A DNA stretch of 64,000 nucleotides from Pseudomonadota bacterium (GCA_021812385.1 JAKANO010000007.1:132240-196239), one strand, 5' to 3'; numbered from the stretch's first letter, positions 1 to 8,573 are shown. Notes: generated by a model from the sequence alone, not told the origin. Translations and numbers: made by a program.

Positions 1-475
1 CGACTAATTCATCCAGCTTGTCGGAGGCGGTTTCCCCGGCTTTTTCCACCAGCTTGGCGAGTTTGTCGTCTTCCACCACGATGGGGTCGACCAACATGCT
101 GGTTTGGAACTTGATCTCGTCCAGCACTTGCACGTTGGTGGGGTCGGACATCGCCACAAATAGCCGTGTGCCGCGCTTATACAGTCCCAGCACGCGGCGC
201 TCTTGCATCAACTTGCCCGGTAACAGTCCATCGGGAATGTGCTCAATATCGAGCGCGCTAAGATCAAGCAGCGGAAAGCCAAAGGTTTGCGAGGCGAATT
301 GCGCTACATCCAGCGCAGTCATTTTGCGCGAGAGGATTAATTGCGATACGAAGCTTACGGCCGAAGAATTGGCCTGACTTTGAATTGCTTCGGCTTCTTG
401 CTCGATCAGCTTGCCTTGTTGCACCAAGGTGCGGGCAAGAGCGCTTAAGCTGGTCGTGTGAGTGGCTGCTACCAT
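1..475 (-). CDS. pilB: PilB type IV pilus assembly ATPase, N-terminal part
   Basis: The first 158 residues of a gene that runs off the left edge. The ATG at 473-475 opens MVAATHTTSLSALARTLVQQ, followed by the N-terminal GspE/PilB domain seen in extension ATPases (about residues 25-150), with phrases such as FGFPLLDLSALD and LFVAMSDPTNVQVLDEIKFQ. The Walker motifs would lie beyond the edge, so ATPase activity is inferred from the family. PilB is the cytoplasmic hexameric motor that drives pilin polymerisation in twitching motility and DNA uptake. In Betaproteobacteria pilB is often found beside the DUF21/CBS gene and ffh, as here. GspE of type II secretion is the alternative, but the context favours PilB. 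Confidence 0.85.
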   Translation of the reverse strand, partial: MVAATHTTSLSALARTLVQQGKLIEQEAEAIQSQANSSAVSFVSQLILSRKMTALDVAQFASQTFGFPLLDLSALDIEHIPDGLLPGKLMQERRVLGLYKRGTRLFVAMSDPTNVQVLDEIKFQTSMLVDPIVVEDDKLAKLVEKAGETASDKLDELV

Positions 476-553
476 ATTCGCTGTTTAGCGTATCCTTAAG
501 AATTTACGTAAATAATGCCGCTGACAACCCTGTTTGTAAAGGTAAAACGTCGG

Positions 554-1840
554 TTAGGACTCGGTAATTTCTGCTGCTTTGAGTGGAGGACAAAGCCGCA
601 CCACTTTCACCACACGATCTTGCGTTTGCACAATTTCGAGGGTGTGATCGGCAATACGGAAGCTGGTGCCGGCTTCCGGAATATCCTCGAAATGCTCTAA
701 TATCAATCCATTCAATGTCTTAGGACCATAAGTCGGAAACTTCGTGCCTAGTTTTCGGTTCAAATCCCGGAGCGAGCTACTGCCGTCGATGAGCCAACTG
801 CCATCCTCCTGGGCATGGAAATACGTAGCTTGCAGCGGCGAACGTGTCGTGAACTCCCCGACAATTTCTTCTAAAATGTCAGATATTGTCACTAAACCTT
901 GCAATTCACCATATTCGTCCACCACCATGCCAAATTTGCGCTGATTCTCCTGGAAGTTTTGCAATTGCGTGAGTAAAGGCGTACCCGCTGGTATGAAATA
1001 CGGCTCGCGCAGGATTTGCTTGAGGGCTTCGATGGAAAAATGCTCAGCTTGTGTCTGGTGCAACACCTTGCGCGTATGCAAAATACCGATGAGATTATTC
1101 AGTTCGTTCTCGTAAACCGGGAGTTGCGTATGGTGGCTGGTGGTGAGTTGTTGCCAAATGCTATCCGGCTCTGCGGCTAGATCGATGGCTTCGATTTGGC
1201 TGCGCGGTGTCATCACATCGTCCACCGTGATTTCTTCCAGCTCGAACAAATTCAGCAACACGCTCTGGTGCTTTTTCGGGATAAAGCCGCTGGCTTCCAG
1301 CACTAAGGTGCGCAATTCCGGCATGCTGATTTTGTGTTCCGTCGCCTCGCTCGGGCGCATCCGTAGCAGCCACAACAAGGCTTGCACAAAAAGATTGACG
1401 AACCAAATGACTGGGTAAAACAGGCGAATTAAAGGCTTCAGCACATAGCTTGCGGGGAAGGCCACTTGCTCTGGATAGGCTGCGCCCATCACTTTCGGGC
1501 TGATCTCGCTGAATACCAAGATCAGAAAGGTCACCGCCAGCGTGGCCAGCGACACCGCCAATTGGCTATTGCCGAAGAAGCGCACGGCGATGATGGTGAC
1601 CAAGGCGGCCGCCATGGCGTTGACGAGATTATTGCCGAGCAAGATCACGCCGAGCAGCTTATCGGTCTGGGCCAGCAAGCTGGCCGCCAGCTTTGCGCCG
1701 CGATGCCCTTGTTGCACGAGATGGCGCAAGCGATAGCGATTAAGCGACATCATGCTGATTTCCGAAATGGAAAAAAAGGCAGAGATCACCAGCAAAATGC
1801 CGAGCGCGGTGAGCAAAACGCTTAACGGGATATCATCCAA
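554..1840 (-). CDS. HlyC/CorC-family membrane protein (DUF21 + CBS pair + CorC_HlyC)
   Basis: A 428-residue protein. An N-terminal CNNM/DUF21 membrane domain of about four helices (residues 1-150) begins with PLSVLLTALGILLVISAFFS. A CBS pair (about 195-320) contains DDVMTPRSQIEAID and the phrases LQGLVTISDILEEIVGEF. A CorC_HlyC domain follows (about 340-420; SWLIDGSSSLRDLNRKLG). Relatives are linked to magnesium or cobalt efflux and to membrane-stress tolerance; the old name hemolysin is misleading. The only available start in frame is TTG at 1838-1840, since a stop codon lies four codons upstream. It sits between pilB and the cytochrome-assembly gene, all on the minus strand. Family assignment is firm, substrate unknown. 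Confidence 0.88.
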   Translation of the reverse strand: MDDIPLSVLLTALGILLVISAFFSISEISMMSLNRYRLRHLVQQGHRGAKLAASLLAQTDKLLGVILLGNNLVNAMAAALVTIIAVRFFGNSQLAVSLATLAVTFLILVFSEISPKVMGAAYPEQVAFPASYVLKPLIRLFYPVIWFVNLFVQALLWLLRMRPSEATEHKISMPELRTLVLEASGFIPKKHQSVLLNLFELEEITVDDVMTPRSQIEAIDLAAEPDSIWQQLTTSHHTQLPVYENELNNLIGILHTRKVLHQTQAEHFSIEALKQILREPYFIPAGTPLLTQLQNFQENQRKFGMVVDEYGELQGLVTISDILEEIVGEFTTRSPLQATYFHAQEDGSWLIDGSSSLRDLNRKLGTKFPTYGPKTLNGLILEHFEDIPEAGTSFRIADHTLEIVQTQDRVVKVVRLCPPLKAAEITES

Positions 1841-1876
1841 TCGTGTGGCCTATCGCAAATAAAAGAAATTTAAACG

Positions 1877-2704
1877 TTACTTGCCGAGCAGCAATTGCAG
1901 CACGATTTCGCTGCCGATATAGGCCAGCACCAGCATCGCAAAACCGGTGAGCGACCAGGTAATGGCGGTGCGGCCGCGCCAGCCATAGCGCCTGCGACCG
2001 ATCAGCAACCCGGCATACGTCAGCCAGGACAACAGCGCAAATACGGTTTTATGCTGGGTGAAATGGCTAAACGAAAATGGTTTTCCGAACACTTGTTCGG
2101 AGAACAGAATGCCGCTGGCCAAGGCCAAGGTCAGCAACACAAAGCCGATGCCGATAATATTGAACAGCAAGCGTTCCAGCGTCAGCAGCGGCGGCAGATT
2201 GGATAGGGCGCGATTCATGGCATGCGTATGCAAGCGTTTCTCAAACAGCGCCATCATGCCGGCATGCAGCGCCGCGATGCTAAACAAAGCATAGGCCAGC
2301 AGGGAGAGTGCGATATGCACCAGAAACAGCGGCGTAGCCGCAAGCTGCATGCGTTGTGATGGCAGCCACAGCGGCACGAGCACCGCGAGTGCCGCGATCG
2401 GCAGGATCAAGGCTTGCAGCGCGTCTACTGGCTGGCGCAAACTGCTTAAGGCATAGGCGGCCAAGGTAAGCCAGACAATCGCCGATATGGCTTCGCCGAG
2501 GCCGAAGTTGAGCGTGCCGCCGCTCCAACTGCCGGCGATCAGCAGCCAAGCATGCAGCGTCAGTGGAAGCAGCACGGCAACGCGCGCCCATTGCAGCCAG
2601 TGGCTGCTATCAACGGCTTTCCGCGCCCAATTCGCGCGCCAAAATATATAGCCTAATGCAGCATAGAAAGAAGTGACGAGTAAATGCAGGAAGAGGGCGG
2701 GCAT
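1877..2704 (-). CDS. CcsA/YpjD-like cytochrome c assembly membrane protein
   Basis: 275 residues with about eight hydrophobic segments, starting MPALFLHLLVTSFYAALGYI. It matches the CcsA/CcmC-like (YpjD) family often annotated 'cytochrome C assembly family protein' or inner-membrane protein YpjD. Conserved features include a haem-pocket-type histidine context in LVHIALSLLAYALFSIAALH and SHFTQHKTVFALLSWLTYAGL. I place the start at the ATG at 2702-2704: the frame stays open upstream, but that extension would run into ffh, which is divergently transcribed from 2766. Role in haem handling or in a Ccm/Ccs pathway is inferred from the family. The YpjD branch is frequently fixed next to ffh in Proteobacteria and its function there is not established. 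Confidence 0.85.
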   Translation of the reverse strand: MPALFLHLLVTSFYAALGYIFWRANWARKAVDSSHWLQWARVAVLLPLTLHAWLLIAGSWSGGTLNFGLGEAISAIVWLTLAAYALSSLRQPVDALQALILPIAALAVLVPLWLPSQRMQLAATPLFLVHIALSLLAYALFSIAALHAGMMALFEKRLHTHAMNRALSNLPPLLTLERLLFNIIGIGFVLLTLALASGILFSEQVFGKPFSFSHFTQHKTVFALLSWLTYAGLLIGRRRYGWRGRTAITWSLTGFAMLVLAYIGSEIVLQLLLGK

Positions 2705-2765
2705 GGTTATTAGGGTAAAATGCGCATTGATTGAATTTCCATTATAACGCAGCAAAGAAACGGCT

Positions 2766-4109
2766 ATGTTCGATAATCTAAGCGGCCGTCTGGCCGGAGT
2801 CATGAAGCAGTTGCGCGGTCAAGCGCGGCTGACCGAAGAAAATATTCAAGACGCCCTGCGCGATGTGCGCATGGCGCTGCTCGAAGCCGACGTGGCCTTG
2901 CCGGTAGTGCGCGATTTTATCGCGCACGTGAAAGAGCGCGCCTTGGGGCGCGACGTCATCACCAGCCTCACGCCAGGCCAGGCGCTGATTCAAGTCGTGC
3001 ATGAAGAACTGGTGCGGCTCATGGGCGAGAGCCAGGCCGCCTTGAATCTGGCGACCACGCCGCCCGCCGTGATCTTGATGGCGGGCTTGCAAGGCGCGGG
3101 TAAAACCACCACTAGCGGCAAACTCGCGCGCTGGCTCAAGGAGCAGAAAAAGAAAGTGCTGCTGGCCAGTTGCGACGTGTATCGTCCCGCCGCCATTGAG
3201 CAGTTGCGCTTGCTGGGCAAGCAGCTGGAAGTGGATTTCTTTGAGGCCCCCGGCAGCGCCAAGCCCCTGGAAATTGCCCAAGCGGCGCACGCGCATGCCA
3301 AGACCCGTTACTACGACGTTTTGATTATCGATACCGCCGGACGGCTGGCGATCGATGCCGAAATGATGGCGGAAATCGGCGCTTTGCACGCGGCGTTAAA
3401 TCCAATCGAAACCTTGTTTGTGGTGGATGCGATGCAAGGCCAAGATGCCGTCAACACCGCCAAAGCCTTCAACGAAACACTGCCCTTGACCGGCATCGTG
3501 CTGACCAAGCTCGACGGCGATGCGCGCGGCGGCGCGGCCTTGTCGGTGCGCCACGTCACCGGACAGCCGATCAAATTCGTCGGCGTATCGGAAAAGCTCA
3601 CCGGCCTGGAACCGTTCTACCCCGAGCGCATGGCCTCGCGCATCCTCGGCATGGGCGACGTGCTGTCGCTGATCGAAGATGCGCACAAGCAAGTCGACCA
3701 AGTCGAGGCCGCCAAGCTCGCCAAGAAACTGAAATCCGGCAAGGGCTTCGACCTCGAAGATTTCAAGATGCAATTGCAGCAAATGCAAAAAATGGGCGGC
3801 CTGTCCGCGCTCATGGACAAACTGCCGGGCAACCTGGCGCAAGCCGCGCAAGGCCAACAAGTGGACGACAAAGCGCTCAGCCGCGTCGAAGGCATCATCA
3901 ATTCCATGACCCCCACCGAGCGCCGCCATCCGGAACTACTCAAAGCTTCGCGCAAGCGCCGCATCGCGGCCGGCGCCGGCGTGCCAGTGCAAGACATCAA
4001 CCGCCTGTTGAGTCAATTCGAGCAGATGCAAAAAATGATGAAGACCATGGCCAAGGGCGGCATGGCGAAGATGATGCGGAATATGAAGGGGATGTTGCCG
4101 GGGATGTAG
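2766..4109 (+). CDS. ffh: Signal recognition particle protein Ffh (SRP54)
   Basis: 447 residues, normal length for Ffh. An N domain (1-95) is followed by the G domain with G1 GLQGAGKTTTSGK (about 107-119), G3 DTAGR (189-193) and G4 TKLDGDARGG (247-256). The M domain (about 320-447) carries methionine-rich helices such as MQLQQMQKMGG and ends in KMMRNMKGMLPGM. Ffh binds signal sequences of inner-membrane proteins as they leave the ribosome, with 4.5S RNA and the receptor FtsY. The ATG at 2766 is 61 bases from the divergent CcsA-like gene, so the promoters share that gap. No 4.5S RNA gene was seen. Confidence 0.98.
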   Translation: MFDNLSGRLAGVMKQLRGQARLTEENIQDALRDVRMALLEADVALPVVRDFIAHVKERALGRDVITSLTPGQALIQVVHEELVRLMGESQAALNLATTPPAVILMAGLQGAGKTTTSGKLARWLKEQKKKVLLASCDVYRPAAIEQLRLLGKQLEVDFFEAPGSAKPLEIAQAAHAHAKTRYYDVLIIDTAGRLAIDAEMMAEIGALHAALNPIETLFVVDAMQGQDAVNTAKAFNETLPLTGIVLTKLDGDARGGAALSVRHVTGQPIKFVGVSEKLTGLEPFYPERMASRILGMGDVLSLIEDAHKQVDQVEAAKLAKKLKSGKGFDLEDFKMQLQQMQKMGGLSALMDKLPGNLAQAAQGQQVDDKALSRVEGIINSMTPTERRHPELLKASRKRRIAAGAGVPVQDINRLLSQFEQMQKMMKTMAKGGMAKMMRNMKGMLPGM

Positions 4110-4117
4110 GGAGTCGC

Positions 4118-4500
4118 GCTGCGCGCGGTTTGATTTAGGGCCGAAGTGGCCGGCACCCAGTCACTTTTTCTTGCTTGCCCAAGAAAAAGGTAACCAAAAA
4201 GAAGGGCACCCCGGTTCGCCGGTCGCCCTGTAGGGCGACTCCCCTGCGTTGCTCACCGCGCCGGGCGTCGGATTCGAACTCGCGCGATCCGCTGCGCGGC
4301 CACGCGCTCAAACATGAATCCGCCGACTGCCCCCGGCGCGGCTGCGCTACTCGGCGGCTCGCAGGGGCCCCAAAAGCGTCGCGATGCTGGAAGCCGGTCT
4401 GCGCTTCATCTGGGTTTTCTTTGCGATCCACGACTGTTTCATGCCGGGCGTTCTGTAGCGCCGGCTTCCAGCCGGCAACAACCAAAACTAAAAGCTAGCT
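4118..4500. repeat. Dispersed intergenic repeat with REP-like palindrome
   Basis: The stretch between ffh and the SseB-domain gene has long open frames on both strands, but their low-complexity Arg/Pro/Ser-rich products (for example TKKKGTPVRRSPC) are typical false genes. I recognise the sequence type ('protein' variants VTKKKGTP... / FFLGKQEKVTG...) as a dispersed intergenic repeat in Beta- and Gammaproteobacteria. Near its right end, GCCGGCTTCCAGCCGGC (about 4458-4474) is a palindrome, and a related GCTGGAAGCCGG occurs at about 4385. I see no promoter or RNA gene here. Confidence 0.6.
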
Positions 4501-4550
4501 CTAGGAGCTAGTGTTGCACTTATTTCGAAATTCTTGAACGGTAGGACGCG

Positions 4551-4964
4551 TTAATTCGGCCGCGCCGCGCTCTGCGCCAATTGCTGCACCAACTCCGGCT
4601 CAATGTCGATGCCCAGCTCGTCGCCGGGGTTGATCATGATGCCGAAACCGCGGTCCATTTTTTCCAATACCCAAGTGAACTCGGTGAGCAGTCCGCCCTT
4701 GAAATCCGGGTAGTTTGCTTCCAAAAACGATTTGGCGCGTTCCGGGCTGGTGAATAGCACCAGCGCGCTGGCGCCGCTATCGTCTTGCACCACCAAGGGC
4801 TGCGCGCGCGTCGAGCGTTGAATCCCGCCGATCATCGGTTCATCCATCACCGGCATGAAAACTTGCGAGGCGATCAATTGCTTCATGAACACATCGCTGG
4901 GAGCTTCGCCCAGTTGCGCGGCGTGCAGTTGTTTTTCGAGTTCGTTTTTGAGTTCTATTTGCAT
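4551..4964 (-). CDS. SseB-domain protein
   Basis: 137 residues beginning MQIELKNELEKQLHAAQLGE. It fits the SseB N-terminal domain (about residues 5-120): a helix, then SQVFMPVMDEP, then ALVLFTSPERAKSFLE and a C-terminal GFGIMINPGDELGIDIEPE. SseB was named for 'enhanced serine sensitivity' in E. coli, but the biochemical role is unknown. No signal peptide or membrane helix, so it is probably cytoplasmic. Only 11 bases separate it from the upstream membrane protein at 4976, so the two are probably co-transcribed with the following minus-strand group. Confidence 0.8.
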   Translation of the reverse strand: MQIELKNELEKQLHAAQLGEAPSDVFMKQLIASQVFMPVMDEPMIGGIQRSTRAQPLVVQDDSGASALVLFTSPERAKSFLEANYPDFKGGLLTEFTWVLEKMDRGFGIMINPGDELGIDIEPELVQQLAQSAARPN

Positions 4965-4975
4965 GGGGTTTTATA

Positions 4976-5617
4976 TTAGGCGTGGCCACCGTTAGAGACT
5001 TCGGTGAGTAATTGCGAGCCGGCGGCAGACAGGCACATATGCAGCACATTTTTTTCATTGGCGCGCAATTCCAGCAGGCCGAGCTGGCGCAGCAGCACCA
5101 GCCGTTCGTTGACGAATTCTTTGGGCGGCGTGGTGTCGCTGGCGAGGTCGGAAAGATTTTCGTACACCGAGCCGCCTTGCGATACGGCGCGCATGATTTC
5201 CAGGTCGGCGCTGGATAAGCCGGCGCGGAAAAAATCCTCGGCGTTGCGCGGCGTGCCGCCCAGCGGGGCTTCGCTGCGCTTTTGTCCCAGCCCCATCAGC
5301 TTGTGCACAATGCTTTCAAAAATGCGCCGCGACAGCAGTACGTAAATCAAACAAAAGCCGCCGAACACGAACAGCGCATTGGGGCGCGTGCGGCCAAATT
5401 CCAATAAGTTGCTGGAAGTCATGTTCAGGAACAAAGGCACGGTGAGCGCCGCCACCACGCCCAGGATCAGGTACTTCAGCAATTCGCGCGCCGAAGCCGT
5501 GCCCTCGGCGTCGCTCAAAAAGAAGTTGGCGATGCCGGCGAGTACGCCGGCCGCCAGCATGATGCCGAATACCGTCAACATATAGCTATCGAGCAATGCA
5601 GGATTGTTTCCCATCAT
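4976..5617 (-). CDS. Three-helix membrane protein with winged-helix-like tail (YEATS-associated-helix type)
   Basis: 213 residues. The first 115 contain three predicted membrane helices (LTVFGIMLAAGVLAGIANFF; LKYLILGVVAALTVPLFLNM; NALFVFGGFCLIYVLLSRRI). They match the 'YEATS-associated helix' membrane module as I remember it. Residues about 130-210 form a soluble extension (DLEIMRAVSQGGSVYENLSD, VNERLVLLRQLGLLEL, LHMCLSAAGSQLL) whose helix-helix-helix-hairpin pattern looks like a winged helix. The neighbour at 5641 is a paralogue lacking this tail. RBS GGAGGAAATG sits just upstream of the ATG. Function unknown; a membrane-anchored scaffold or sensor is an inference. Confidence 0.7.
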   Translation of the reverse strand: MMGNNPALLDSYMLTVFGIMLAAGVLAGIANFFLSDAEGTASARELLKYLILGVVAALTVPLFLNMTSSNLLEFGRTRPNALFVFGGFCLIYVLLSRRIFESIVHKLMGLGQKRSEAPLGGTPRNAEDFFRAGLSSADLEIMRAVSQGGSVYENLSDLASDTTPPKEFVNERLVLLRQLGLLELRANEKNVLHMCLSAAGSQLLTEVSNGGHA

Positions 5618-5640
5618 TTCCTCCTTTTTAAAGTCTTCTT

Positions 5641-6003
5641 TTAACGGCGAAGTTGCTGCAGCAATTTCGCTGCGGCGCTTTCAACAAAACGGCGCGAGAA
5701 CAGCACGAACAACAAACAAAATCCGGCGAACACGAATAAGTCGATCGGGCGCGCTTTGGCCGCCGCCAGTAAATCGCTCGAAATCATATTCAAAAATAAG
5801 GGCACGGTGAGCGCCGCAACGATGCCCAATATCGCATATTTCAGAAACTCTTTGCCGGAGGCGGCCGTCGTTCTGTCGCTCATAAAATAATTCGCCGCAC
5901 CGCCCAGAATCCCGGCGCAGAGCATGATGCCGAGCAGTAACAACATATAACTATCCAGCGTGATGCCGCCAGCGGTCATGAGTGCGCTACCTTGCAGTTC
6001 CAT
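5641..6003 (-). CDS. Three-helix membrane protein, paralogue of the 4976-5617 product
   Basis: 120 residues. It shares the helix pattern and many identities with its downstream neighbour: SYMLLLLGIMLCAGILGGAA, LKYAILGIVAALTVPLFLNM and LFVFAGFCLLFVLFSRRFVE. It stops shortly after the third helix (KLLQQLRR) and lacks the winged-helix-like tail. A good RBS (GGGAGGAGATTCC) precedes the ATG at 6001-6003. The two genes are 23 bases apart, so they arose by tandem duplication and probably form one complex. The YEATS-associated-helix assignment is from memory of the family; no function can be stated. Confidence 0.68.
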   Translation of the reverse strand: MELQGSALMTAGGITLDSYMLLLLGIMLCAGILGGAANYFMSDRTTAASGKEFLKYAILGIVAALTVPLFLNMISSDLLAAAKARPIDLFVFAGFCLLFVLFSRRFVESAAAKLLQQLRR

Positions 6004-6029
6004 GGAATCTCCTCCCTTAACAGCTATTT

Positions 6030-6569
6030 TTAAAAACGGATGTAAGCATAGCCTTGTTGTTGCAAATCGATGATGCGGGTGTAAGCGTCACGCACCACGG
6101 TCACGCCCGGTAAAATATCCTGCCCACGCCAACCCTTGGCGCGCAAGGTGACGTTGCAGACCTCCACGCTGACGCCATGGTGCAGCAATTCTTGCACCAC
6201 CTGCTCATTCGGGTTGAAAGCGAATTCGTCGTTCTTGAATTGGCGATAGGTCGCTTCGTTCAACACCCAATAGGCCGTGGGGCCGTGCTGGACGATGCTG
6301 ATCTTGCGTTCCTTTTGCGGCACGCCTAGCGCGTCGTAGGATTGCACCAAGCCGCGCACGTAATACAAGGCCTTGCCGATGCCGGCATCCCAGACATCGT
6401 CTTTGGCGTCATAAACCACCCGGATGTTATGTTTCTGGGTGATTGTGACGATTTTCGCTTCGGTTAAATCGAGCGCGTCGGTTTTGTGGGTGGGAGTCGG
6501 AACGGCTGCAAGCGCAAGATGGCTGGCAGAAAAGACAAGCAACAGGAAGGTTGTTTTAATGAGTCGCAT
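6030..6569 (-). CDS. Exported DsrE/DsrF-like protein
   Basis: 179 residues. A signal peptide (MRLIKTTFLLLVFSASHLALAA) implies export to the periplasm. The mature part has the DsrE fold pattern: KHNIRVVYDAKDD, ALYYVRGLVQSYDALG, KISIVQHGPTAYWVLN, and the conserved late motif LLHHGVSVEVCNVTLRAKGW with a single Cys. It ends VVRDAYTRIIDLQQQGYAYI. Cytoplasmic DsrE proteins relay sulfur; exported forms are common in sulfur- and metal-oxidising proteobacteria but their role is unclear. It lies 27 bases upstream of the membrane-protein pair in the same direction. Confidence 0.82.
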   Translation of the reverse strand: MRLIKTTFLLLVFSASHLALAAVPTPTHKTDALDLTEAKIVTITQKHNIRVVYDAKDDVWDAGIGKALYYVRGLVQSYDALGVPQKERKISIVQHGPTAYWVLNEATYRQFKNDEFAFNPNEQVVQELLHHGVSVEVCNVTLRAKGWRGQDILPGVTVVRDAYTRIIDLQQQGYAYIRF

Positions 6570-6658
6570 TGAATGGGAAATAAAGGTTAATGAAGGATAG
6601 CAATATTAGAGGGGATTTGCCAGAAATAACCCGTCGGATAGGGGCTATGTCGAGGCGG

Positions 6659-7435
6659 CTACCAATTGATTTCATAAGCGGTTTTCGGGCCGATGGCGCA
6701 GGCGGCCAGGTTGGCAGGGATGATCGCCTGGTCGGGGCGCACGGCGATGCGCCCCGCCATGATTTCCGCGCTGTGCTGCGGATAGCGCTCTTCCCGGTCC
6801 GGCTCTGGAAAGCCATCCGGAAAAATCGGCTGGCCCTGCGCATCGTATTTGTCGGTGGCGCCCAGCGTATGCAATAGCTCATGCGCGATCACGATATTGT
6901 TTTGTGCGGCTTGCGTTCGATCCGCGAACACATGCACCACGCCGAGCAAGCCTTTTTGCAGGCCAAGCGAATGCTGCAAGGGCTTGCCTTGTTCCCCCGC
7001 ATGAAACACGATGAACAGGCGGATGCGCCCGAGATTCTGCCAAAACGGCGTATTGCGCAACGCGAAGTAACGCAGTCGCAAACTCCAAGCGATAGCGGAT
7101 AGCGCACTGCGCGCGCCGCTGTCCGCTTGCGGCGGGGGCGCTGGAATTTCCGGTTCCAAGCGGATATGCATGCCGGGGAACTGTTGCAGACGATAGCGTT
7201 GGGATTGCTGCTGGAAGAAATCGCCGATCTCATCGAACTGGCTCTGGGACAGGCTCGCGATATAGGCCTGTGTCTGATCTGAATGCTCGTTGTTGCGATC
7301 GCCATTGATGGGGTAGATCACCACTTCCAAGGGGCGGAGCCAACCGCGCACCAGCATGCCCTCCCAAACGCTCGTCCCCGCCACCAATACCAAAAGCAGC
7401 AAGAGCGTAAAGATGCGAAGTTTTTTGAAGCTCAA
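6659..7435 (-). CDS. Membrane-anchored putative zinc metalloprotease (HELLHTLGATD)
   Basis: 258 residues. One N-terminal helix (LRIFTLLLLLVLVAGTSVW) anchors it facing the periplasm. The key feature is HELLHTLGATDKYD at about 185-198, an HExxHxxGxxD zinc-binding signature of the metzincin type with Asp as third ligand (as in snapalysin). This predicts H185, H189 and D195 as zinc ligands and E186 as the base. The start is TTG at 7433-7435, overlapping the stop of the upstream histidine phosphatase by four bases, so translation is probably coupled. I do not recognise a named family; protease activity is inferred from the motif only. Confidence 0.68.
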   Translation of the reverse strand: MSFKKLRIFTLLLLLVLVAGTSVWEGMLVRGWLRPLEVVIYPINGDRNNEHSDQTQAYIASLSQSQFDEIGDFFQQQSQRYRLQQFPGMHIRLEPEIPAPPPQADSGARSALSAIAWSLRLRYFALRNTPFWQNLGRIRLFIVFHAGEQGKPLQHSLGLQKGLLGVVHVFADRTQAAQNNIVIAHELLHTLGATDKYDAQGQPIFPDGFPEPDREERYPQHSAEIMAGRIAVRPDQAIIPANLAACAIGPKTAYEINW

Positions 7436-7995
7436 CGTATGCTGCCGATGCCGGCAATTTCAATGCGGATCGGCAGGCAATGACTCACCGGGCGCTGCAA
7501 GGCTGCGCTGTCGCTCAGGCCTAGCAAGAGGCCGGCCATGATTTGAATCGGTTCCGCGTGAGAAACCACAGCGATATGGTTTTCGGGGACGCTGCGCAAA
7601 AATTCCAGGAAATCCGCCAAGCGCTGTTTCATTTCGTGCAGCGGTTCACAGCCGGGAATGATCGCGCTGCAACGATCCGGCACATTCGCGCCATGCCACA
7701 ACTGCACCGGCTTTCCCTCAAAGGCGAAAGCGCCGGTTTCGTTGATGCGCGGATCGATCACCAAGGGCGCGTTGAAGTGCTGATTGATGATGTTTGCGGT
7801 TTGCTGCGTGCGCGGAAATTCCGAGCAGTAAATGATCTCGATTTTGGTCGCCATCTCGGACAGCGCCTGGAGGCAACAAGCCGCCTGCTCGCGACCGGTC
7901 AGCGTCAAATTATTTTGCACCTGCGGATGCGCGTTGACGCGGTCGAGTACGTTGTAATCCGCCTCGCCATGGCGCACGAAATGCAGCGTCTTCAT
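7432..7995 (-). CDS. Histidine phosphatase family protein
   Basis: 187 residues. It opens MKTLHFVRHGEADYN, the RHG motif with the phospho-accepting His. The second catalytic His lies in HIAVVSHAEPIQIMAGLLLG. A phosphate-pocket Arg occurs in IIYCSEFPRTQQTANII, and RINETGAFAFEG matches the region carrying the acid residue. This is the SixA/CobC/phosphoglycerate-mutase superfamily; the substrate cannot be told from sequence. It overlaps the downstream putative protease gene by four bases. The upstream gene (cyclophilin) ends 11 bases away. Confidence 0.85.
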   Translation of the reverse strand: MKTLHFVRHGEADYNVLDRVNAHPQVQNNLTLTGREQAACCLQALSEMATKIEIIYCSEFPRTQQTANIINQHFNAPLVIDPRINETGAFAFEGKPVQLWHGANVPDRCSAIIPGCEPLHEMKQRLADFLEFLRSVPENHIAVVSHAEPIQIMAGLLLGLSDSAALQRPVSHCLPIRIEIAGIGSIR

Positions 7996-8006
7996 AGTAC
8001 TGCGCC

Positions 8007-8573
8007 TTAGTGCAGGAGCTTAACGTCTTCGATCGTGACCGTTTCCAGCGGTACGTCCGAGGGGAAGAAGCCCTTCGAACCCGTGCGCACCTTGGATATT
8101 TTCAGCGCCACCGCTTGGCCCTTGATGACCTTGCCGAATACCGCGTAGCCCCAGCCGCTCGGGTTCGGCGCGGTGTAATTCAGAAAATCGTTATCGGCGG
8201 CGTTAATGAAAAATTGCGCGGTGGCGGAGTGCGGATCGCCGGTGCGCGCCATGGCGATGGTGTAGATATCATTTTTGAGGCCATTGTCGGCTTCGTTGCG
8301 AATCGGCGCGCGGGTTTGCTTCTCGCGCAGATTGGCGTCGTAACCGCCGCCTTGGATCATGAAGTTGTCGATCACGCGATGGAAAATCGTGCCCTTATAG
8401 AAGCCGCTGTTCACGTATTGCAGAAAGTTTTCCACAGTCTTCGGCGCCTTGTCCTGGTACAGCTCAAGCGTCATGTTGCCCATATTGGTTTTGATTTCTA
8501 CTTTAGGGTTGGCGGCGAATGCGGTGCACGACAAGCACAACCCAAGCAGGGCGGCGGATAACTTCAAGACCAT
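8007..8573 (-). CDS. ppiA: Periplasmic peptidyl-prolyl cis-trans isomerase (cyclophilin)
   Basis: 188 residues with signal peptide [21 protein letters not shown]. The cyclophilin core follows: [20 protein letters not shown], then the catalytic [35 protein letters not shown] and [12 protein letters not shown]. Residues FHR and Q-F-F-I-N match active-site positions of PpiA. It catalyses proline isomerisation during folding of exported proteins. A GGAG ribosome site lies just upstream of the ATG at 8571-8573. It heads the minus-strand run and faces the TetR gene divergently, with a 158-base gap. Confidence 0.92.
   Translation of the reverse strand: MVLKLSAALLGLCLSCTAFAANPKVEIKTNMGNMTLELYQDKAPKTVENFLQYVNSGFYKGTIFHRVIDNFMIQGGGYDANLREKQTRAPIRNEADNGLKNDIYTIAMARTGDPHSATAQFFINAADNDFLNYTAPNPSGWGYAVFGKVIKGQAVALKISKVRTGSKGFFPSDVPLETVTIEDVKLLH

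Noticed and set aside
4135..4498. Open frames on both strands after ffh
   Set aside because: Low-complexity products of a known kind of intergenic repeat, overlapping each other on opposite strands.
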